64,000 nucleotides of DNA. Source: Cloacimonetes bacterium UBA5210 (GTDB taxonomy: Bacteria; Cloacimonadota; Cloacimonadia; Cloacimonadales; Cloacimonadaceae). The notes under the pieces are model-generated. The model was not told the origin of the DNA. It was given only the letters and a program-made list of their open reading frames with translations, and ran no database searches. Shown here piece after piece: positions 58,955-64,000 of the stretch; within the stretch, counting starts at the first letter, position 1, and every line of letters starts with the position of its first letter. A program made the translations under genes and the position numbers. The stretch is from positions 9,279-73,278 of the forward strand of contig DHVK01000017.1 of the NCBI GenBank assembly GCA_002412625.1, written 5' to 3'.

Positions 58955-60022
58955 ATGAACAAAGGAAATATCATTCACAGAACCAAGTTCGGATTATCGC
59001 CGGGGACCTTGGTCTTCACCGGCACCCAAAAGATGTCTTGTGTAGATATCACCTTGATTTGCTATTCTGAAGAGGATGTCTCGATCTCAAACCCCGGCTC
59101 GATTGCCGAAGCCATTGAGGAGATCCGCCTCTATCCCGGGAATTGTTGGATCAATATCGACGGTCTGCACGATGTGGAAACGATCGAGCAGATTGCTTCG
59201 CATCTCGGGGCACATAAGCTCACGATTGAAGATATTCTGAGCGTGAATCAGCGTCCGAAGCTGGAAGAGCATGCGGAATACATCCACCTTGCCGTCAAAA
59301 TGCTGGCTCTGGAGGATAAAGATCAAGCGATTAGCTATGAGCAGGTGAGCTTTTTGTTAAAGGGGAAGGTCTTGGTTACATTCCAGGAAAAAACCGGTGA
59401 TGCCTTCGACTATGTCCGCAAGCGGATTACGGAAAACAAAGGCTTGATCCGAAAGAAGGGCACGGATTATCTGCTCTACGCTCTGCTGGATTCCATAGTG
59501 GATTACTATTTTGTGGTTTTGGAGAGCATCGGAGAGCGGCTCACGGATATTGAGACCGAGCTGCTGGATAACCCGGATAAGAATAGCCTGAACAAGATTC
59601 ACTTGATCCGCAAAGAAATGCTTCAAGTTCGGCGCTTGATATACCCGCTCAGAGAGGTCATGGGCAGCCTGGAAAAGATTCAGGAGCCCGTGCTCTCGGA
59701 GGGTCTCAGCATCTATATCCGGGATCTGTATGACCATACCTTACGCGTGATGGAGACGATCGAGAGCTTCCGGGATACTGTCTCCGGCCTTTTGGATCTT
59801 TATATGAACAGCGTGTCCAACCGCATGAACGAAATCATGAAAGTGCTCACGATCATTGCCACAATCTTTATCCCGCTAACCTTTATCGCCGGTATCTATG
59901 GCATGAATTTTGACCACATGCCGGAGCTGCACTGGCATTATGCTTACTATGTGGCCCTTGCTTTCATGGTTTTGATCTTCTTCGGGATGATGTTCTATTT
60001 CCGCAAGAAGAAGTGGTTGTGA
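58955..60022 (+). CDS. corA: CorA-family Mg2+/Co2+ transport protein
   Basis: A 355-residue inner-membrane channel for divalent cations. The long cytosolic part (about residues 1-285) has LTIEDILSVNQRPKLEEHAEYI, a mostly helical stalk, and LIYPLREVMGSL. Two TM helices close the protein (about 293-315 and 326-346), with the family selectivity motif YGMNF between them. It has a basic C-terminal end (FRKKKWL). GAGG lies upstream of the ATG at 58955. The unknown gene at 60090 follows. Confidence 0.93.
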   Translation: MNKGNIIHRTKFGLSPGTLVFTGTQKMSCVDITLICYSEEDVSISNPGSIAEAIEEIRLYPGNCWINIDGLHDVETIEQIASHLGAHKLTIEDILSVNQRPKLEEHAEYIHLAVKMLALEDKDQAISYEQVSFLLKGKVLVTFQEKTGDAFDYVRKRITENKGLIRKKGTDYLLYALLDSIVDYYFVVLESIGERLTDIETELLDNPDKNSLNKIHLIRKEMLQVRRLIYPLREVMGSLEKIQEPVLSEGLSIYIRDLYDHTLRVMETIESFRDTVSGLLDLYMNSVSNRMNEIMKVLTIIATIFIPLTFIAGIYGMNFDHMPELHWHYAYYVALAFMVLIFFGMMFYFRKKKWL

Positions 60023-60089
60023 TTCATCAAATAGAGTATCGCCGGAGATAGAGCTTGACTTCTGCGACAAAACAGTGGATTCTGACTCC

Positions 60090-60950
60090 ATGGAATTATT
60101 TATTATAATACTGGCGTTTTCGCTATTCACATCCCTCAGCATCTGCATGGTCCATGTGGCCGCCAAACCCGGTTTGTTTCGGGCGGAAGGTCATTGTGTG
60201 CAAAAAACCGCGCAAACTCCGGCAGCCGGCGCCAAGACGGTGTCGGCAAAAGTTGATGGTGCCTGGCATGAATTCCCCTTGGTCAGTTTCCCACAAGCCT
60301 TTTGGGACTGGAACCGCGGCAGGCGCATGGAGTATCTGGAAGTGTTTCGGGAGATACTGAAACAAGGCAGGGATGCCGCCCGAAGACCCAATCTGGCAGG
60401 ACCCCATAACGGCATGGTCGCAACCTACGGCGAAGCCCGGGAAGATTCCGGCTTCAAGCTGAATAACGCGATCAAAGGCATGGGCTTTGTGCCCAAGGCT
60501 GAGCATCTACAGGCCTTAATTACGCTTCTCACAGAAACCATGGACGGCTCCCTGGAAGAGAGACTGAACATCCTGGAAGGCTTATATGCAAAAGCGGAAG
60601 AGTATTTTGCCCCGGATCGCCTGGTCTCCCTGGAGCTGTATTCAAAACCGGGGTTTACCACCCAGACTTTCATCAACCAAATGCTCAATCCCGCCTGCGC
60701 GACTGTGTTCCTGGATATGCCGACCTTCAAGATCAAGCAAATCGCCCGTGTGCTGCATCCTTCGGATCCCGAGCTGAGCCCTTATGAAGGGCAGGTAGTG
60801 CGGTATGTCAATCTGATTCACAGCTACTTTCATGGTAGTTTCGATCAAGACTTTATGGCCGTATTGTATCTTAACACAGAGATATACGATTGTTCACCCG
60901 GAAGCAGCGGAGGAAAAGGGACCAGGTTAATGCCCGCCGGACCGCATTGA
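60090..60950 (+). CDS. Membrane-anchored protein of unknown function
   Basis: 286 residues from the ATG at 60090 (an in-frame GTG at 60075 is the other choice; no clear ribosome site for either). One N-terminal TM helix (about residues 2-22) is followed by a mostly helical mature part: FPLVSFPQAFWDWNRGRRMEYLEVFREILKQG in pieces, then LQALITLLTETMDGSLEERLNILEGLY and QEDF-like acidic stretches. A late AVLYLNTEIYDCSPG follows. No family recognised. Its last codons overlap the left arm of the hairpin at 60933. Confidence 0.7.
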   Translation: MELFIIILAFSLFTSLSICMVHVAAKPGLFRAEGHCVQKTAQTPAAGAKTVSAKVDGAWHEFPLVSFPQAFWDWNRGRRMEYLEVFREILKQGRDAARRPNLAGPHNGMVATYGEAREDSGFKLNNAIKGMGFVPKAEHLQALITLLTETMDGSLEERLNILEGLYAKAEEYFAPDRLVSLELYSKPGFTTQTFINQMLNPACATVFLDMPTFKIKQIARVLHPSDPELSPYEGQVVRYVNLIHSYFHGSFDQDFMAVLYLNTEIYDCSPGSSGGKGTRLMPAGPH

Positions 60951-60959
60951 TCCGGCGGG
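60933..60959. terminator. Bidirectional hairpin between converging genes
   Basis: CCCGCCGGA and TCCGGCGGG form a perfect 9-bp stem with a 9-nt loop that contains the stop codon of the unknown gene. No T-run of note on plus. It separates this gene from the catalase gene on minus. Confidence 0.6.
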
Positions 60960-61017
60960 TATCCGTTCTAACATCTATTTGTGGCCTATATACTCATATT
61001 GCTGATGTATCAGTTGC

Positions 61018-62478
61018 TCATATCTGCACTTCAGCAAGCGGGATGCCAAGAGCCGCAGCTACTCCCTCTCCATATTTCGGATCGCATTTATAGCAGTTTT
61101 CTATATGGCGGAGCTTAACCATTTGCGGAGCATCACCCATGTTGCGGGCGGTGTTTTCAAAGAGGATTTGCTGCTGCGCGGGGCTCATCAAGCGGAACAA
61201 AGCGCGGGCCTGGCTATAGTAGTCATCGTCTTCCCGATGATTCCAATGATCTGCCGGGCTTTCCAGGGGTAGCGGAGGCTCGGCGAATTCCGGTTGTTCT
61301 TGCCATTCATTATAGCTATTGGGCTCATAACCCAGGGTGCTGCCATAGTTTCCGTCCACGCGCATCTGTCCGTCACGGTGATAGCTGTGGGCTTCAACTC
61401 TGGGTTTGTTCACCGGGATCTGATGGTGGTTTACGCCCAGACGATATCTCTGCGCGTCGCCATAAGAAAACAGCCTGGCTTGCAGGAGCCTGTCCGGGGA
61501 AAAGCCGATTCCCGGGATGATATTCGCGGGAGTAAAAGCAGCCTGTTCCACATCCGCAAAGTAGTTTTCCGGATTGCGGTTTAGCTCCAGGATGCCCACA
61601 TCAATCAGGGGATACTGCTTCTTGGACCAGACTTTGGTGATATCAAAAGGATTGAAGGGTACTTGGTTGGCTTCTTCTTCGCTCATCACCTGGATTGCCA
61701 TCTTCCACTGCGGGAAATCCTGCTTTTCTATGCTCTCATACAAATCCCGTTGATGGCTTTCACGGTCTTTCCCCACCAGTACTTCCGCTTCCTGATCGCT
61801 GAGGTTCTTGATGCCCTGCAAGGTTTTAAGATGGAATTTGACCCATGTTCTCTTGTTATTGCTGTCGTACAGCGCAAAAGTGTGGCAACCGTAACCATTC
61901 ATGTGCCTGTAAGAGAATGGGATGCCTCTGTCGCTCAGGGTAATTGTAACCTGATGCAGAGCTTCCGGCAGGGAAGACCAGAAATCCCAGTTGTTCTTCG
62001 CGCTGCGCATGTTGTGCCGCGGGTCTCGTTTTACAGCATGATTCAGGTCAGGAAATTTGAGCGGATCCCGGATAAAGAACACCGGAGTATTGTTGCCCAC
62101 CAGATCCCAGTTTCCTTCTTCAGTATAAAACTTGATGGCAAAGCCACGGATATCACGTTCTGCGTCAGCCGCTCCCCGCTCTCCTGCCACAGTGGAAAAA
62201 CGGACAAAGACTTCGGTCTTCTTGCCGATTTCGGAGAACACCTTTGCCTTGGTGTATTTGCTGATGTCGTGGGTAACGGTGAAATGCCCGAAAGCACCGG
62301 AGCCCTTGGCATGCATCCGACGTTCAGGAATCACTTCCCGATCAAAATGTCCCAGCTTTTCCATCAGCCAGACATCCTGCATCAAAAGCGGTCCACGCTT
62401 TCCGGCAGTCATGATATTCTGATTGTCCGGAACGGGTGCTCCGGCTACAGTCGTCAGCTTTTTCTTCTTGTCCTTCAT
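61018..62478 (-). CDS. katA: Monofunctional heme catalase
   Basis: Breaks down hydrogen peroxide. The 486-residue protein is a small-subunit clade catalase: catalytic His56 in PERRMHAKGSGAFGHF, the Asn region GNWDLVGNNTPVFFIRDP, the FPDLNHAVKRDPRHNMR segment, and the heme Tyr motif RLFSYGDAQRYRLG. GGAGAAATTT precedes the ATG. It is a single gene bounded by repeat-rich DNA on the right. In an anaerobe it would serve oxygen defence; no regulator such as PerR is beside it. Confidence 0.95.
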   Translation of the reverse strand: MKDKKKKLTTVAGAPVPDNQNIMTAGKRGPLLMQDVWLMEKLGHFDREVIPERRMHAKGSGAFGHFTVTHDISKYTKAKVFSEIGKKTEVFVRFSTVAGERGAADAERDIRGFAIKFYTEEGNWDLVGNNTPVFFIRDPLKFPDLNHAVKRDPRHNMRSAKNNWDFWSSLPEALHQVTITLSDRGIPFSYRHMNGYGCHTFALYDSNNKRTWVKFHLKTLQGIKNLSDQEAEVLVGKDRESHQRDLYESIEKQDFPQWKMAIQVMSEEEANQVPFNPFDITKVWSKKQYPLIDVGILELNRNPENYFADVEQAAFTPANIIPGIGFSPDRLLQARLFSYGDAQRYRLGVNHHQIPVNKPRVEAHSYHRDGQMRVDGNYGSTLGYEPNSYNEWQEQPEFAEPPLPLESPADHWNHREDDDYYSQARALFRLMSPAQQQILFENTARNMGDAPQMVKLRHIENCYKCDPKYGEGVAAALGIPLAEVQI

Positions 62479-62670
62479 AAATTTCTCCTTGTTGCTTAGT
62501 GTTTATGCAGGAAGCTCTGCGGGGCAGACGAGTTTCAACTCTTGGCTTTGGTTCCCCTCATCAAGCTCTGGTACTCTAAGAGCATTTTGCCTTAGTTTTT
62601 ACGCTTAACCGAACACGGCAAATGACAAGTGGCAAGATTATTCTTCTTCGCTTTCATTGTCAACCAAAAT

Positions 62671-62957
62671 CAGCAAATACAGTGTTTTATAAGATTCTGC
62701 CTATTATGCGGGTGGGCTATAGAGTCTCACTTAAATCTGCAAATCTTATCACATCGGCTGCAAATCGGTTGAAACAGCGGAGAGCGAGTATCACGATTTC
62801 TGCAAATGAGTATCACGATTTCTGCAAATGGAATTTCACTGAATTCTGCAAATGATGTTTTACAACTTCATACATTCAAATCTGTTATAAAATTATTGGT
62901 GCCAATCTGATTTTTGCATCTCCAGGAGCATGAAAATATCACGATTTCTGCAAATGG
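62671..62957. repeat. Iteron-like array of CTGCAAAT repeats
   Basis: CTGCAAAT occurs at 62737, 62758, 62800, 62822, 62846 and 62948, with a CAGCAAAT variant at 62671. Spacings are 66, 21, 42, 22, 24 and 102 bp, mostly near multiples of 21-22. Two units (62786-62807 and 62808-62829) are exact 22-bp tandem copies with core TATCACGATTTCTGCAAAT, which recurs at 62937. Apart from this and the hairpin at 62983 nothing gene-like is seen in 62479-63130. Confidence 0.75.
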
Positions 62958-62982
62958 CAGTCCATCAGTCTCGGTTGAAGGT

Positions 62983-63023
62983 TAAAAAATATCGTGGGGA
63001 GCACCGGGCGGTGTCTCCACGAT
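62983..63023 (-). terminator. Terminator-like hairpin with no obvious gene
   Basis: On minus, ATCGTGG...CACC and GGTG...CCACGAT pair imperfectly around GCCC and are followed by ATTTTTTAACC. No credible minus-strand gene lies just upstream (63024-63590), so a small RNA or a lost gene is possible. Confidence 0.5.
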
Positions 63024-63133
63024 TCGGAGGGCATTCTATGTAGGGTCTGTAGGCTGTATTCAATGTGAGATTTGGCTGGTTTTCTGTCAATAAAGATTCT
63101 TGCAGATTCTTTATCATATTGAGCGGAAAGGAC

Positions 63134-63161
63134 TTGACCACGGTTGCGAGGGGTGTACAGT
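63134..63161 (+). promoter_or_regulatory. Candidate promoter of the 109-residue gene
   Basis: TTGACC (63134-63139), 16-bp spacer, TACAGT (63156-63161), about 43 bp before the ATG at 63205. Confidence 0.6.
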
Positions 63162-63204
63162 AGACCCATAAATTAACAGTCGGGTAACCGAGAAGGAGAT
63201 CAAG

Positions 63205-63534
63205 ATGACCAAGCAAAACAAGAATCGCAGAGAGCAAGAAACGCTGGAGCAGATGGCAGCATCCGGCAGCCAGATCGTACTAATGAGAGAAGATGGTTCG
63301 GAGCAGCCAATTGAAGAGATTATCGAATCCCAGCCCGGATTATGCGATTATCCATTTGATAAGGACTTCCATTATGAGAACTGGTGGAATCAGTTCAGAG
63401 GCCCCTGGCTCAAGTCAGAGAACATGACCGAGGAGCAGATCAAGATCAAGGCAGACGATGCATGGGAATGCGGAGACTACAAAGAGATGATCAACCTGAT
63501 GGCAGAGCTGATCTGCAGGCTCCAGAACAAGTAA
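63205..63534 (+). CDS. Small acidic protein of unknown function
   Basis: A 109-residue cytosolic protein: basic N-terminus (TKQNKNRREQE), central stretch SGSQIVLMREDGSEQPIEEI, then WWNQFRGPWLKSE and a C-terminal helix KEMINLMAELICRLQ. AGAAGGAG lies about 7 nt before the ATG. I do not recognise a family. It has its own promoter and terminator and lies next to a phage-like gene, so it may belong to a mobile or accessory block. Confidence 0.75.
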   Translation: MTKQNKNRREQETLEQMAASGSQIVLMREDGSEQPIEEIIESQPGLCDYPFDKDFHYENWWNQFRGPWLKSENMTEEQIKIKADDAWECGDYKEMINLMAELICRLQNK

Positions 63535-63552
63535 CTCTCTATACCTTATATA

Positions 63553-63580
63553 AAGCCCGGTCATTTACCGGGTTTCTCTT
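63553..63580 (+). terminator. Terminator between converging genes
   Basis: CCCGGT-CATTT-ACCGGG followed by TTTCTCTTT, 18 bp after the stop at 63534; faces the stop of the minus-strand gene at 63591. Confidence 0.75.
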
Positions 63581-63590
63581 TCGGGATATT

Positions 63591-64000
63591 CTATGGCTTA
63601 TCGGTGGCAATGGCAAGGATCTGGTACTTGGCATCTTCTCCTTCAAAAACGGTTCCTATGGCAATGTTGATAGTAACTATACCTTTGTCAGCTTTGATGC
63701 TGTCTATGTAGAGATGGGCGTTACACATATTGGTAAGAATCAGGTGAGGTGGCTCATCGTATTCTTTATCAAGCACGTGAGTGATCATCTGGTCGTCTCT
63801 GATCCTGGCAGGGCTGCTTTGGGTTCTGTCTCCCACTCCCCGGTATTCATTCTGTATCTCGTGCTGCAGCTTGGTAAGCTTGAAGGTGCCGTTATCGAGA
63901 TGACTTGCTGTTATGGAGTGTTGGGCTATCTTGGATGCGGTTACGGCACCATCTTCGATGTGGTTTGAGTAGATGCAGCGGTTCTGCAAGCCTCTGGCAT
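63591..64000 (-). CDS. Phage-tail/structural-like repeat protein, C-terminal part
   Basis: The frame is open from the right window edge to the TAG at 63591, so only the last 136 or so residues are seen. The part contains SNHIEDGAVTASKIAQHSITASHL, in pieces a typical spaced (G)AV(T)(A)xKI-xx-(S)ITxxHL pattern of phage tail-fibre and structural proteins. The rest is beta-rich (NAHLYIDSIKADKGIVTINIAIG). I infer a phage-like or surface structural protein. No start is visible. Confidence 0.65.
   Translation of the reverse strand, partial: ARGLQNRCIYSNHIEDGAVTASKIAQHSITASHLDNGTFKLTKLQHEIQNEYRGVGDRTQSSPARIRDDQMITHVLDKEYDEPPHLILTNMCNAHLYIDSIKADKGIVTINIAIGTVFEGEDAKYQILAIATDKP

Noticed and set aside
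60880..60930. Possible frameshift near the end of the unknown gene at 60090, with another frame stopping just before the terminator hairpin
   Set aside because: The annotated frame ends with a plausible natural tail (TEIYDCSPGSSGGKGTR), and no homology supports the other frame.
62737..62957. CTGCAAAT repeats as a CRISPR array
   Set aside because: Units are too short, spacing is irregular, two units are directly adjacent, and there are no cas genes.
62965..63237. 90-codon open frame on minus
   Set aside because: It reads through the terminator-like hairpin and shows no family pattern; the plus-strand gene at 63205 is better supported.

Overview
The window looks like a chromosome segment of a Gram-negative anaerobe, most likely a member of the candidate phylum Cloacimonadota or a close relative. 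This is an inference from gene content. It carries a lipid A block with an LpxC-FabZ fusion, a two-gene glycine decarboxylase P protein, a tungsten aldehyde:ferredoxin oxidoreductase with a four-cluster ferredoxin, a sodium-pump decarboxylase beta subunit, a Thi4-type thiamine operon, and secreted proteins ending in Bacteroidetes-like (T9SS/FlgD-like) sorting tails. Base composition is near 50 percent GC, and TTG and GTG starts occur. Most genes are ordinary core or housekeeping genes in tight, overlapping operons.

Layout. 1-150 holds the start of a gene cut by the window edge. 618-8519 (minus) holds a lipoprotein, secG followed by a tRNA-Leu, an EamA transporter, an RlmL-like methyltransferase, an acyl-CoA synthetase and an M16 peptidase. 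9595-13217 (minus) is a thiamine operon (thi4-thiE-thiC-thiD) behind a TPP riboswitch. It is followed by YgiQ and a cold-shock protein. From 15448 the genes run mostly on plus: receiver domain, FemAB-like transferase, Ddl, then secreted protein, FecR protein, beta-barrel and CHASE2 cyclase. Next come ferredoxin-AOR, gcvPA-gcvPB, skp-lpxD-lpxC/fabZ-lpxA, and a long block from 34107 to 47101. That block runs Na+ decarboxylase beta, cdd, radical SAM, amidase, histidine kinase, DUF512, ribH, nusB, GT2, SPASM enzyme, PQQ-like protein, DUF4159, LpxH-like phosphoesterase, cyclophilin and an FMN protein. 47185-58273 is more accessory: ppnP, three large secreted proteins, an HTH regulator fused to an M29-peptidase-like domain, an AraC/GyrI regulator and a lipoprotein. 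58955-62478 has corA, an unknown gene and a catalase. 62640-64000 has an iteron-like repeat array and two phage-like or unknown genes.

The most interesting signals are: (1) the HTH/M29-like protein at 54460-55827. It appears to have lost most peptidase metal ligands, sits 14 bp upstream of a 1086-residue secreted protein, and has a 9-bp inverted repeat in front of it. (2) Four families of dispersed intergenic palindromic repeats, including a 48-60 bp element built as GTAG, hairpin, hairpin, CTAC. (3) A tRNA-Leu with anticodon AAG in the position held by leuU next to secG in E. coli. (4) A roughly 21-24 bp phased repeat array next to phage-like genes. No CRISPR array, rRNA or complete insertion sequence was seen.
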